Shown here in pieces: positions 52,342-63,786 of a stretch of DNA of 64,000 nucleotides. Numbering within the stretch: position 1 is the stretch's first letter; each line of letters begins with the position of its first letter. Made by a program: the position numbers and the translations under genes. Source of the stretch: Lepisosteus oculatus. Its lineage: Eukaryota; Chordata; Actinopteri; Semionotiformes; Lepisosteidae. The notes below the pieces were generated by a model. The model ran no database searches. It was not told the DNA's origin and saw only the letters and a list, made by a program, of their open reading frames with translations. The stretch spans positions 928,501-992,500 of the forward strand of contig NC_090698.1 of NCBI RefSeq assembly GCF_040954835.1, given 5' to 3'.

Positions 52342-53027
52342 TGGTCTCAGACCGCTGGACAGTCCTGGTCTCAGACCGCTGGACAGTCCTGGTCTCAACC
52401 TGCTGGACAGTCCTGGTCTCAGACCGCTGGACAGTCCTGGTCTCAACCTGCTGGACAGTCCTGGGTCTCAGACCGCTGGACAGTCTGTGTCTCAGACCGC
52501 TGGACAGTCCTGGTCTCAACCTGCTGGACAGTCCTGGTCTCAGACCGCTGGACAGTCCTGTGTCTCAGACCGCTGGACAGTCCTGTGTCTCAGACTGCTG
52601 GACAGTCTGTGTCTCAACCTGCTGGACAGTCTTCTGTCTCACTATGCTGGACAGTCTGGGTCTCAGACCGCTGGACAGTCCTGTGTCTCACCGTGCTGGA
52701 CAGTCTTGTGTCTCACTGTGCTGGACAGTCTTGTGTCTCAGACCGCTGGACAGTCCTGTGTCTCACCGTGCTGGACAGTCCTGGGTCTCAGACTGCTGGA
52801 CAGTCCTGTGTCTCACCGTGCTGGACAGTCTTGTGTCTCAGACCGCTGGACAGTCCTGTGTCTCACTGTGCTGGACAGTCTGTGTCTCAAACCGCTGGAC
52901 AGTCCTGTGTCTCACTGTGCTGGACAGTCTGTGTCTCAACCTGCTGGACAGTCTGTGTCTCACCGTGCTGGACAGTCCTGTGTCTCAGACCGCTGGACAG
53001 TCTGTGTCTCACCGTGCTGGGCACAGT
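52342..53027 (+). repeat. 24-25-bp minisatellite, about 27 copies
   Basis: Head-to-tail units of GCTGGACAGTCCTGGTCTCA plus GACC, with variants (CCTGTGTCTCAGACC, CTGTGTCTCACCGT, CTGTGTCTCAACCT). Unit length alternates between 24 and 25 bases, so each reading frame cycles through all three phases. Because the unit lacks stops in any phase, all three plus-strand frames stay open for 160-250 codons. These frames are judged artefacts. Confidence 0.97.
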
Positions 53028-53630
53028 GCTGGGCAGGGGGTGTAGAGGGAAGTGTGCATTTCCTACCTGAGTGCATGGCTGCATTAACCAGACTGGTGGG
53101 AACAGCAAATCAGACACAGCGACGTTTTATTCCAGACTTGCAGCACCGACCAGGGCTGAAGGCCAAGAGGAAAATTGCAGGCAAAGATGCAAATGGAAAA
53201 CTACACTGTTGGATAAACAGAACCAAACTGTAATTTAAGGATAGTTTATGCAATAATTCAAGTTTGGATCTCAGCCCCACTCAGGCCTTGACTAGAACCC
53301 TGAACCCTCACTTTCTGTTTCCTATTCCCAGAGTGCTGTGGTACTGGCCCAGCAAACTGGCTGTGAGCCAAAACAAAAGCCAGACAGAAGCTCAAGAAAC
53401 TGTTACACCGACCTGCACTTCCTTTCCAAAGACAGTGTTGGAGAGATAAATCAACCTGAGGGCAGCAGGTCGAGTTCCCTGAAGGGAAGAGCACAGGAGA
53501 GGAGCAGTCTCACAGAGCCGGAGGGAGAGGAAGAGGTGAGGTCTGGGGGAGCACTTTGATCATTCCAGCATTTCAGTGAAAGTGACATCACAGCAGACAG
53601 ATTAGACTGCCAGGGCGCAGTGTACTGACG

Positions 53631-53797
53631 CACACTCACACACTCTAATTCACACTAACGCACACTAACACACTCTAATGCAAACTAGCACACTAACACA
53701 CTCTAACACATACTAACACACAATGCACTCTAAAACACACTAGTGCACCCTAACACACACTAACACACTCTAACGCACACTAACACACACTAATGCT
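53631..53797 (+). repeat. Degenerate ~10-bp repeat CACACTAACA
   Basis: About 16 irregular units of CACACTAACA, CACACTCTAA and CACACTAACG. Purine-pyrimidine alternation and single-base slippage are visible, as in an expanded and decaying microsatellite. Confidence 0.93.
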
Positions 53798-53799
53798 GT

Positions 53800-56700
53800 A
53801 ACACACTCTACCACAGGTGTCACACACTGGAGTGGCTGTAGAAACCCCTACTGCTGGGCCTGACAGACGGACACACCCAGTGTCTGACTTGGGTCCCCAG
53901 CAGGAAGCTGCTGCACATTTCCTTCTCCCTTGACACAGGGAAGGAGGCTGCACACAGATCTGCTGTTTAATGTTCAAAACCACATCCACCCTGTGTGCCA
54001 GCACTTTGATGAGCCGCTTCCTACATTATGATATTTTTGGTTAAGTAATTGAAAAGCATTCCTACTCCTACTCTACATAACAGCCAAACACGTCACAGCA
54101 AAACACACGTTTCCTTCCCCTTGGTTTGAGCAGTAGTGACCAGCAGAGCTGGGCTGTGTAACGGCCCTCCAGGCCCAGCCTGCCAAGTCTCTCTCCACTG
54201 CTGCTCTGAAGGCGAATGAGTGAGACACTGCAAGGACAAAGCCCATGATGTTCACGCTGCCCGGACCCATCAGACGTGTGTGGTGTCAGACTCTAACGAG
54301 CTCACAGCGCACTCATCCTCTTCCCTGCTTGCCGTGATTGTGCTCCTCTGACAGTCAGCCGGCCTGGTGTGCGCCAGGGTCAGGGAGAGGTCAACGACCC
54401 TGACCCCACTGTTGCCGTGGAGACCCTGGCGCTGGCCGGCAGAGGCCTCGTACCCGAGAGACCGCCTGCGCGTCTCCAGACCGGGGATAAATATTAACAA
54501 GGCGGAAAGCTAACCGTCTGGCGGTGTCCTCTTCTTGGGCCTGGGAAAAAGGGAAATGAATATTCCACACGAGTGGTGTGAGTCAGCGCTGCTGCCTGGG
54601 TCTGTTTCATGAACCTGTCTTTAATGTGGGGGGCGGGGAGGAGTGGGTGCATGGTGATCACTTTCACAGTTGTTTTGCCCTCAGTGTCGATTATTCTGAC
54701 TGACTATTATGACTGCTTTCCTGACACTGTGCAGAGATCTCTACAGAAGAGAGAGGGGCTCTGTCTGTTCTCCTGAGTCAGTGGTGCTTGATCCCGTCAG
54801 CCAGACAGCTCTCAGACACGCCCACACTTCAGAAAGATCCGCTCTACTGCTCCCCAGCTCCCCACAGGGCTCCGCTGCGCAGCTCCACTCGGACCACCAG
54901 CAAGGACACACAAGAGAGCAGTGGTGCCCAGTACTGTCCCCTTGTTGAGCTCACGCACGGAGCAGACCTGGAGCAGACCTGCTGTCCTGACAGGCTTGGC
55001 CTCGGGACAGAGAAGACCACTGCTGGTCATCTGAGGGACAGGAGCCGACTCCCCAAAGTCATCCCAGTGTCGACAGTCTTGTTGAACACAGGAGGGTCTG
55101 GATCGATCTGCCTGCTCGTATCGATCCTGATTCTCTCTTCCATATAGACCTCTCCCTCCCTGCGTCTTTGAACACATTTTGCGAATCCGTGTTTGAAGCT
55201 GGAAGCGAACAGAATTCCCAGACAGCCTTGCGACATGAAAGCAGCTCTGTCTTCCACAGAGGCTGGCGGTGGGCTCTGTTCGCCGCAGGTGTGTGAGAGA
55301 GAGGGGCCGCTGCTCTCGGGGTCAGAGCTGGAGGCTTTCATCTTTCATGCTCCGTCGTCACCTGACGCAGAGGGGTCAGCGCCCACCGCCAACTGCACTG
55401 TGTGGAAGAGCACAGCTCAGCACAGGCTGTGATCAAAGTGAGAGGTTTCGCTTATTGACCTGTTGATAGTCCTCAAGCATCCCTCCCTGCAGAAGAGAGA
55501 CTGAAGAGGAGGAGACTGAAGGAAGAAAAAGATTTCTGGCTGTCCTGTGCGCGTGTGGCCACCAGGGGGCTCTGTGAGCCAGAGACAGATGGCTGAAGGT
55601 GAGGAGAGAGAAGCACAAAGGGCAGCTTTGAAGATCTGAAGGAGACTGGCTCTTTGAATAAGATGACTAATTAAAGATGCTCTCTGCTGATTAGCCTGTT
55701 TCCCACCACAAGGCCTCGACGCCCAGTGTCTGATGTCCAAGAGGAGGGTGTGGGGCTCAGAAAGCACAGCTGCTTCCTCCTTTCTGTGTCTCTTACCCTC
55801 CTGCACGGCTACTGCCCCTCCTCCTCCAGTGCAGAGGCAGGGACCCTGATCTGAGCTCTCAAACTCCTCACAGTCGCCTTTTCCACTGCAGATGCTCCAC
55901 CACAGGGGGGTCACAGCGGGGACTGCAGAGGGGTAGGGTCAGCTGGGGGGGCAGAGGGGTAGGAAGGGCAGCAGGACTGACCACTCCGCACAGCCTGGAG
56001 AGAGCAGGGACCTTTTCTGAAGCAGCAGTTTTTAAAGTGATTAATGATTCATATTAAAATGAACCCACATCCTGTGTGGATCCTCAGTGACTCACTCCGA
56101 GATCCCCTTGCGTCAAGTAAAGGAAAAAACTCCTGCAGGTGCAGCATCTGAATTCCTATTACGACTCTGTATCCACCAGACAGTTTCGCCCTTGTTGGCT
56201 GACGATCGTCTCTGTCTCTTGTGGCCAGGACTCAAGACAGTCCACGCCCTCTCCAGTCTGCAGAGCGGTGCACGCCGGCTTCATGCACACAGCCAGCCCA
56301 GACCGTTCTGCTCTGACCGGCCTGAAGTGACCAGTGAGGCTTCCCTCTCTGCAGGACTCTCAACAAGCTCAGTGTGTCGCTGTTGCGCTGCTCTTGGCCT
56401 GCACCGGAGCCGTGCGAGCTCCCCCAACAAGGCCCAGAGCAGCTCTACCCTGTGCAGCTTCTCACTGCTCAGCTGACTGCGTGTGCCCAAGACCAGTCTC
56501 TGTGTCACAGGTCAAGAGCTCAGGTGTTTTTCCCCTGGTAGTAAATACAGCATCAAGAAGGACTTTTAACATCAACCTGTGAACCAGGTCCCAAAGATAA
56601 AGCTACAGCCCACGGAAAGAAGCCTAAAGAGAGCTGTGTTCAGCAGCACAGGAAAGAAAGGAACGTGTTAGAGCACAAACAGGAGTCTGTTGTGTCGCTT

Positions 56701-58440
56701 GACAGACAAAACACTGAAATATCGAGAAGCCCCAAGGAGCCACAGCGGCAGCTCACCGATGAGCCAAGGCAGTGCCGACTGGGAGCTGCAGGCGAAACCC
56801 AGGGAGGTTGCGTGTGACTGGTTTGCTGCGCCTCGCGTGCCCCCGCTGTCACGGCTGGTGGGAGGTTCTGGAGAAGGAAACGGGTCAGTGGCGGGTGTCC
56901 CTCGCAGCGCTGCTGCTCGGCTGTGCTGGCACCGGGACACGCCCCCCTGGCTGTTTGCTGTGAGTGAGCCCAGCAGTGGTGCTGCGGTTCCACAAGCCTG
57001 CAGCAGGAGGCAGTGTCTGACAGCCGTGCCCTGTGTGTGAACTCTGGCACAGGGAGCTGTCCATTTGCACAGTGGTGCTGACAGCAGCCAGGAGGAGCAC
57101 AGGGGCTTTTATCACACCACTCCTCCCACGCAGAGCTGGAGAATAGCCAGCTCTGATGGCCCAAGAGGCAGAGAATTTCTATCCATGCATTTTTGTGGGG
57201 TTTATTTTCAGAATACAGTCCGATTTCTATCTGAATGATCTGTCCCTGCATTATTACACACACAGGACACACACAAAGCAAATATAGCCTTGGACACTGG
57301 TCTGAACCTGACACCATGTGAACCCAACATGCAAACTCCACACAAGAAGGTGTTGCATTCCAGAAGGCAAAAAAAAACGACTGTGTTGAAATTCAGTGTG
57401 TAATAGTGTAAGTAGTGTAATTGGATGGGATTTTGTAAAGAATTATTTTGCAATGGTAAATGAAGTATGAAAAGGTTTATTAGACCCGTTTCAAGGTAGT
57501 ACTGATGTGTCAAACAGAATCCAGCCATGAAAGTGCCATTAAGACATGCAGCTTCGGCTGTATTGACATTTGTGAGCAGCATCTACTGCGACAGGAGCTG
57601 TTCCCATGAGACACAGGGAGGAGAACAGACCAAATCTGGTGGTCAGCAGCTGCTGCTTCTTGGAACTGAGCGGACAAACAGCGTCACACGCTGGACTCAG
57701 TCCAGGAAAAGCTGCTTTAACCACAGGCTGAGGAAGGAACTGTCCTCTTTCTGAAAATAAGCGTAGTATCAGTAGAACCATTGCAATCCTTATTGTAATG
57801 ACTGCAATTAGTGGCATTTTCGTTTAATCGATTTATCTGTTTAGTACTTCACTGTTACAATTGCAAAGTCTAGCGGACTTTGTGTGTAATAGATGCTGGT
57901 CCCCCTAATCCGAATCATGTGAGGAGAAAGCTTATGTGTTTGCATATGACCTGGATATGTGGAAAATATGAAGAATAAAAGTAAAACGCATCTCATTTTT
58001 TCTGGAAACTGACAAGATGCTTTTTTGGTTTCGGCCTCAGCTGCTGTGCTGGGTGGACCGGCTCTGGCTCTCGGAAAAAGAAAGTCGAAAGTTCTGCAAA
58101 GACTTTCTGTTCTTTGCTGTCGCTGTTAATATTCCATGCTGGGCGCTTCAGAATTTGCCTGGAAATGCAAGGACGTTCCAGGGGGATTTTGGAAGTTTAG
58201 TCAATAGATGAGACAAAGACAAAACTCATCAACGTAATTTCCAGATTCAAGAGGAGAAAGAAAGGAGCTACAGATGCCCTCAAGAGCACATCGGTCCAGC
58301 TCCGATTACTAGCAATGCATCTGAGGGGAGCAGCAGAATCCATCGATTTTCTCTACTTGTATACGTGTGTCTTTGCCTTTTATTGGTGAAGGTTATAAAA
58401 AAATATTGTCAAATGAATTTTCCATGTTTGGAATAATACT
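53800..58440. other. Intergenic, no gene recognised
   Basis: 4.6 kb of short overlapping frames. The longest, 56640-57341 (-), has no domain. No repeat as clear as the neighbours was identified. Confidence 0.5.
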
Positions 58441-58444
58441 ACTA

Positions 58445-59010
58445 ATAATAGTGATTCCTTACAATTATATAGTGCTTTTCTGGACACTCCACTCAAAGCG
58501 CTTTACAGGTAATGGGGATCCCCTCCACCACCACCAGTGTGCAGCCCCACCTGGATGATGCAACGGCAGCCATAGTGCACCAGAACGCTCACCACACACC
58601 AGCTCTCAGTGGGGAGGAGAGCAGAGTAATGTAGCCAATTCAGAGATGGGGATTATTAGGAGGCCATGATTGGTAAAGATCAGGGGAAAATGTGGCCAGG
58701 ATGCTGGGGTGACACCCCTTCTTTTTTCCAGAAACGCTCTGGGATTTTTAATGAACACAGAGAGTCAGGACCTCAGTTTTTATGTCTCATCTGAAGGATG
58801 GTGCCATTTTACAGTATAGTGTCCCCGTCACTATACTGGGGCATTAGGACCCACATGGACCGCAGGGTGAGCGCCCCCTGCTGGCCCCATTAACACCTCT
58901 TCCAGCAACAACCTGAGTTTTTCCAGGAGTCTCCCAGCCAGGTACTGGCCACCCCACACTGCTGAGTTCCTGAGCACTGGTGCCCAGTGCAGGCTGGGGC
59001 AAATGCAAAG
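58445..59010 (-). mobile_element. 5S-rRNA-derived SINE, near full length
   Basis: Second long copy of the family at 36.9 kb. On plus it begins TTACAATTATATAGTGCTTT, CTGGACACTCCACTCAAAGC (LINE-like tail reversed). The body includes GGGGATTATTAGGAGGCCAT and GCGCCCCCTGCTGGCC. It ends with the inverted 5S-like head CCAGGAGTCTCCCAGCCAGG, TACTGGCC. The A-rich tail is reduced to TAATAATAG. Confidence 0.85.
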
Positions 59011-60940
59011 CCACAGTGTGTGTGTGTGGTTTCTTTCAGATTCCGGCACAGATGCTGAATTACTGAGAAAGCCGGAGAGGAAGAAAACTCCCTTTATTTC
59101 CATTCCCTTCTTCCTTCTGATTCAGGCTCACTGCGGTCAGGATTCCCCCCTATTTTTCACTGTTTGCTGTTTGGAGAGAACAAGCTGGAAGGATTGTGAA
59201 ATGTTTTGCAGAGACTCTCTCCCTGAACTCACTCCCTTGTCCCCTGCAGACGTGTGCACATGGGGTCCATGCTACAGAAGAGGACTGCAGGCCTACAGAA
59301 CTACAGTCGCAGTACCTGTCAAGAAGCCCAAACTACTTTTCAATGTGCCAATTTTTGGAAAAAACTCCAGACATGTTCACAGCCTCCAAAAAGTCATTTA
59401 GAAAGCTGCCTGTGAATTAACATAACAGGGTCAGAGTCGGCAATCAAACTGAGGGACAACACTCACTGCCACTCTGTTGGCAACCTGAAAGAGGAAACTC
59501 AGAGAACAAGGAAAGTCTGTGTCCAGAGCCCATGAGGTCGGAAATCATGACAAAAGACAAACAACAAAAAGAGACTCAAGCAGGATGTGGCGACAGAGGA
59601 GGACTCTCAACAGTGACTTCATCACCCTTCTGTCACACTTCCAGACTGCACCTGTGGCAGAGAGAGCAGATCAGCATCAAGACCCCTGCAGCTGAAGACA
59701 CCTTTGACCATGCTAAACGCCTGCAATCTCCCAGGCAAAAACTCGGGCCTGTGCAAGACGCATGCTGCCTGCTCTCCCCTCCGCCTACAATACTGAATTT
59801 CTGCCAGGGGACTGGATTGAAGGGCACAGGAGAATTGTGAAAAGCAGAAATTTTTTCCTGAGGACTATGGAACGTTTTTTAGTTTCCAAAAGATTCTGTG
59901 TTTTTAAAAAGCCCTCTCTCTGGTGTTTTTGGAAAACTGATGTCTGTTTTGACATAGTCAGTGGCGTGATGTACCCTTTAAAATAAATTCCCTAGTCCTG
60001 GGATTTCACCCAGTTACAGCGAGTGTGCAGGTCTACTGGGCCAGATGCTATCAGAGCACACAGCTGTGGGTGGGAGGGCAGGAAAAGCAAGGTTATGCTC
60101 ATTCCCCAGTCATCCAATCGCAGTCACGTCATCCTCAGTGCTGGCTGTGCATGTTTACAACCACTGCACAGAGTCCCTCTGTCTAACCCCTCTGCAGATA
60201 CTGTACATCTCTCCCTCTGGGCAAGCTGGAGAATTCCTGGTTCTGTAGCTCGGTTTGTTTTTTGTTAACAGGGGCAGATTGCAGGATATTTCCATCTTCT
60301 AGGACTGGGACACAATCATCATGACTGTACATTTGTTAGATCTGAGCATGGAATGGAATGTGTGTTGTGCTTGAAATTTGATTATTTTTTAATGCTCAGG
60401 CTCATTCTTGTTTTGCCTGAGAGAAAAACATGTCTCACAGAAGCAGGCCTCTGCACCACACTGCTGTCTTCAGGGGTTTGTTTTTCCGATGGCTCATGTC
60501 TGTGAGGGAGGGCTGTCCATTCCTCTTCGTCTGGCCGCGCGCTGTCTGTCATACTCAGCCCTCACACAGCATACCACCCAGCACAAGGGCGCAGGTCTCA
60601 CAGACTGGTGATGGATCAAAACTCCTTCATTTCTGTGTCTTTGCTCCCATCCTTGACTTCTGTTTGTGCTGTTCCCTGTGTAGTGGCAAGGCTTATTAAT
60701 AATACAGGAATTCTGTTTGCTGCTCCCTTGCCAGTCTCTCTCCCCCTCATCTTAGTGGTGCTGGACACAGAGAGGCCATTCCATTTGGTTCAGATTTGAG
60801 GCGTTTTTCTATCTAGAGTTTTCTGATAAGGAACAACTCCCAAGGCTGAGATTCTCCAGCCACCCTAATGAATGGTCATCTCTGGCACCTTACTGTCTGG
60901 GAGATTCCAAGGGAGAGTCTCATCCCAGGATTTACAACCC
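59011..60940. other. No gene recognised
   Basis: A TG-rich run at 59016-59030, then short frames only. No exon or repeat recognised. Confidence 0.5.
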
Positions 60941-60942
60941 TC

Positions 60943-61731
60943 ATGTCAGAGAGCACTGTTACTCATCCTCCACCTCGTCAGCCAATCAGGACCTGGTAGG
61001 GCAGGGTAACCCCACGTGGGTCTCGAATGCCTGCTGAACATTCAACCAATGAACGACCGAAGTTCCTCCAGATAAAAGAGGCAGCACAGGGCCCAGAAGG
61101 TGCCCCTCCAGGACTTTCTCAGACTCATCTCGGACAATCACGTGACGGCCAGTGTGTCCGAGTGCCAGGACTTTCCTTTGTTCCAAGAGTCGAGAACGAG
61201 GTTGCCAGCGTAACCAAAGGATCCACCCGAGGTTAGCCCAGCAGCAAGCCTCGTGAACCCAGCGCGAACACTCACCTGATCAACGAGTGAACTACAGTCG
61301 GAACTGTGGACAGCTGAATCTCAGGATTCAGGACTAGCGCTACATCGGGAACGAACCGGTCTTCTTCCCGTCTAAAGAGTGTGACCTGCTTGGACCCGCA
61401 GTCACTGTGCACAAACTCTGCTAGTTAAGCCAGGACCAACTAGTCGGTCTTCAGAGAGTCACTGCCAGCTCGCCGCAGCAGGAATATCTCCCTCCTTCTC
61501 CCCCACCTCACACCGGACCAGCACTGCCTGGCACTGGGCCAGAGGACCGCTGTTCCCTTGTGTCCGCGGGAGATCTGAATCCACACAGATTGGATGAGTT
61601 TTCAACATTCTGCATTGTCATGAGTGTACAGGCTCAGGGAACTGAACCTCTACAGTAGTACTGAATAAAGGTGGATAAATTCCAAATTGGGACAGATATT
61701 GATAAAGTCATCCCCAGAGGTCTGTTACACT
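60943..61731 (+). mobile_element. Possible solo LTR of a retrotransposon
   Basis: The stretch starts TGTCAGAGAG and ends TCTGTTACA, obeying TG...CA. Inside, in promoter order, are CAGCCAATCAGG (60979) and AACCAATGAA (61043), then a TATA-like GATAAAAGAGG (61071). The polyadenylation signal AATAAAG follows at 61664. GC content and layout suit a fish Gypsy-type or ERV LTR. No internal region, PBS or PPT is attached and no convincing target-site duplication was seen. An unrelated gene promoter is the alternative. Confidence 0.4.
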
Positions 61732-61959
61732 GTACCTAGTTTAAAATGGACCTGTGGACACTGGTAGAAATTACAAGGATGCATATTCAGGACAGGAAAA
61801 TCCATTTACTGGGTCTGGAAAAATTTGCTCTCAAGCTCAACACACCAGACTGCGACAGCAAGCCCCTTTATTTTGCCTGCCTGCCACCGCAGACTAGGGC
61901 AAATCCCAAACTGGGAAACCCACATGCCTTTTCTGAACAAAAATACAGAGATCCTGTCA

Positions 61960-62383
61960 TGGAAATATAACTATCAAGGAAACCACAAGAGAGAGTTCTC
62001 ACCTGAGTAAGGTCTTTATTTCAATATTGCAATATTGGGAGCCCTGTTGCCACCCTGCAAAGTGCATCAGAGACTCAATTTGTTACAAGCAGGACAGGGT
62101 TTTTATAAGATGTTGCGCTGTAAGAGAAAGCTCAGCACTTTGTCCCTTCTAAAACTTCCCCTTTCCCTAAGACAAAACAGATTACATCATAAAAACGAAA
62201 GAAGAAGCACCACTGGATTTGTTTTTCGAAGCTTATAAGTTACTTTCGGCTAATCTAATGACCCAGACACATATATTGCTTTGGTACATTGTCTTCTAAA
62301 GTAACCTAAACAGTGCGTACTTTGTTATATATTTTCCTAAAGCTCTCTACATTTTAAGAATCAATTTACTTATTAGATTTCCA
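61960..62383 (-). mobile_element. Long terminal repeat of an endogenous retrovirus (3' LTR)
   Basis: 424 bp bounded by imperfect inverted repeats TGGAAATCTAA (62383 downwards) and TTATATTTCCA (ending 61960), 10 of 11 bases matching. On the minus strand it has a TATA box TCTTATAAAA (62101-62110), then AATAAA (62015-62020) about 90 bases further, a typical U3-R arrangement. A 16-bp perfect palindrome, CAATATTGCAATATTG, sits at 62022-62037. A polypurine tract lies just outside at 62391-62402. The true start could be a few bases further out (TGAAATGG), as in gammaretroviruses. Confidence 0.75.
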
Positions 62384-62390
62384 TTTCAAT

Positions 62391-62402
62391 TCCCTCCTTT
62401 TT
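62391..62402 (-). other. Polypurine tract of the endogenous retrovirus
   Basis: The minus strand reads AAAAAGGAGGGA directly before the LTR, the expected primer for plus-strand DNA synthesis. Confidence 0.7.
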
Positions 62403-62722
62403 ATTCTTGAAAATGATTAAAAGTTAGATTCTTCATATGGACTCCCAGGAGGCTCCCATACTTTGGATTCTTGCGTTCTTATCAGAACATACTGATGCGC
62501 AAACATATTCATTACCATATTTCAAAGCATTGGAATAATATATGTCGTACAGCAACACAAAAACAGTAAGACAAGTATCACAGCCCTTATAATTGGTGTT
62601 AGAAACTTAAATGTGACTACCAACTGGTCGGGGAAAAAGTCGCATGGGTGAGGCTGTAGAATGAGGTACTAAAGCACATACATAACAGGATGCATTAAAT
62701 TTCTTTAACTTTACAGTATGAT

Positions 62723-62911
62723 TTATAATTTATACCACAAATTACTCATATCCCCCTCATTATCAGTTTCATTCAGCCAGTTTGTATACAAAAAGGCTTC
62801 GCGTTTAGATTCTTCCTCTTTTGGGGTGGTGACAGGCCTCCACATAAAAAGGAAAAAGGCTGTGCACATCAGTCCCAAGCAGGTGATCCCCATCTGTCCT
62901 TGTGGAGACAT
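62723..62911 (-). pseudogene. Endogenous retrovirus env remnant, N-terminal part only
   Basis: A 62-codon frame begins with ATG at 62909-62911, overlapping the pol stop codon by one base (TGATG). It has a hydrophobic segment ITCLGLMCTAFFLFM that would act as a signal peptide, then a potential N-glycosylation site (NET), and stops. Only about 340 bp lie between this stop and the polypurine tract, so nearly all of env (surface domain, cleavage site, fusion and transmembrane parts) is gone. It cannot make a working envelope protein. Confidence 0.65.
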
Positions 62912-63136
62912 CACTCCTGCGCTTTGCTCAGTTCGTTTATGACCTTTTTACAGTGGGAAGCATGAATCCAGGGCACCATTTCTGTGACCTTCACAGCAGT
63001 GGCAGTGGTCAGCAGCACCTGGTACAGCCCCCTCCACCTGAGTGAACACCATTTCTTTTTCCTGAGGTCTTTCACCAGAATCCAGTCTCCTTATTCACTC
63101 ATTAGTTCTTCCAGCACAGGTAAATCCCTGTGGGAT
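62911..63136 (-). pseudogene. Endogenous retrovirus pol remnant: integrase C-terminal end
   Basis: A frame from 63090 to the TGA at 62911-62913 has the C-terminal DNA-binding module of gammaretrovirus-like integrases: GDWILVKDLRKKKW, RWRGLYQVLLTTATAVKV, then a WIHASHCK block. The pattern GDxVxV...RWxGPYxVLLTTxTAxKV...WIHAxHxK is the family signature. An in-frame TAA at 63091-63093 precedes it, and nothing of the catalytic core, RT or gag is present. It is a dead relic on the minus strand. Confidence 0.82.
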
Positions 63137-63139
63137 TTC

Positions 63140-63466
63140 CATTTCAATCCACACTTTTTAAACGTTGTCATGAAAATAATGTTAGAAAAGCTTATAATTT
63201 GTACAATACAAAACAAAGAAAACTTATATTTATGTTTTCCACATATCCCATGTTTAAAATGTGTATTAATAGATATTGTTTCAGTCTAGTTCTATAATTG
63301 AGCTCTATAATGAAAGATATTTTCCCCCTTAAATACAAAAAAAAAACAAGGGTATACATTTGAATATATATATGAGAAAACTCACATTCATTCACAAAAT
63401 TCACATTCAAATTACTTAACTTAAATAATCAAGTACTGTATTTTGCTTATTAAACCAGCTTTTGCT
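63140..63466. other. AT-rich gap and likely 3' UTR of the last gene
   Basis: Very AT-rich, with an A-run at 63340-63350 and TATATATATG near 63366. On the minus strand this should hold the 3' UTR of the gene ending at 63467. No canonical AATAAA was placed with confidence; AATAAG occurs near 63449. Confidence 0.45.
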
Positions 63467-63786
63467 TTAGAGCTCTCCTTGATCTCTAAGCCCACAGGGG
63501 GGTCCCACGTGACTGCGCCTCAAGGCCTTGGTGACCAGGGGCCTCAGGACGGCCCCCACTTGGCTGAGGTCAGAAACGATGGCCTTCTCAAGCAGGAGGT
63601 GCTCAATGTGTGTCCTGTGGAAGCACAGCACGTAGGTCCTACCCACAGCCAGCAGGGGGCAGGGGCAGCGGTCCAGCAGCTGCATGTGGCCTCTCATCTC
63701 GCCTCTGGGCAGCTCCAGGACGATCCTCAGCAGGTAGGTACGCTTGCCTCCGTGCAGGCTCAGGCTTTCGACCTCTCCAAAGAGCA
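63467..63786 (-). CDS. Terminal exon of an unidentified gene, possibly an NTR-domain secreted protein
   Basis: The minus strand shows a strong acceptor (CTGTCTGTTTCAG) followed by 320 bp of open frame ending in TAA, giving 105 complete residues. The exon enters in phase 1 (two bases complete a split codon). Visible features are a strand-like KRTYLLRIVLELPRGE, a CPCP motif in LLDRCPCPLLAVGRTYVLCF, and a final GPPC. The spacing (Cys-x-Cys-Pro, then G-x-x-Y-x-L, then a basic helix and a last Cys) recalls the C-terminal half of netrin-like (NTR/C345C) domains, which are secreted and disulfide-bonded. This is only a resemblance. Synonymous-looking GC-rich codons and the clean splice site support a real exon. 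The rest of the gene lies beyond the right edge. Confidence 0.6.

Noticed and set aside
52342-53027. Possible CRISPR array
   Set aside because: The repeats are directly adjacent with no unique spacers, in a vertebrate genome; it is a minisatellite.
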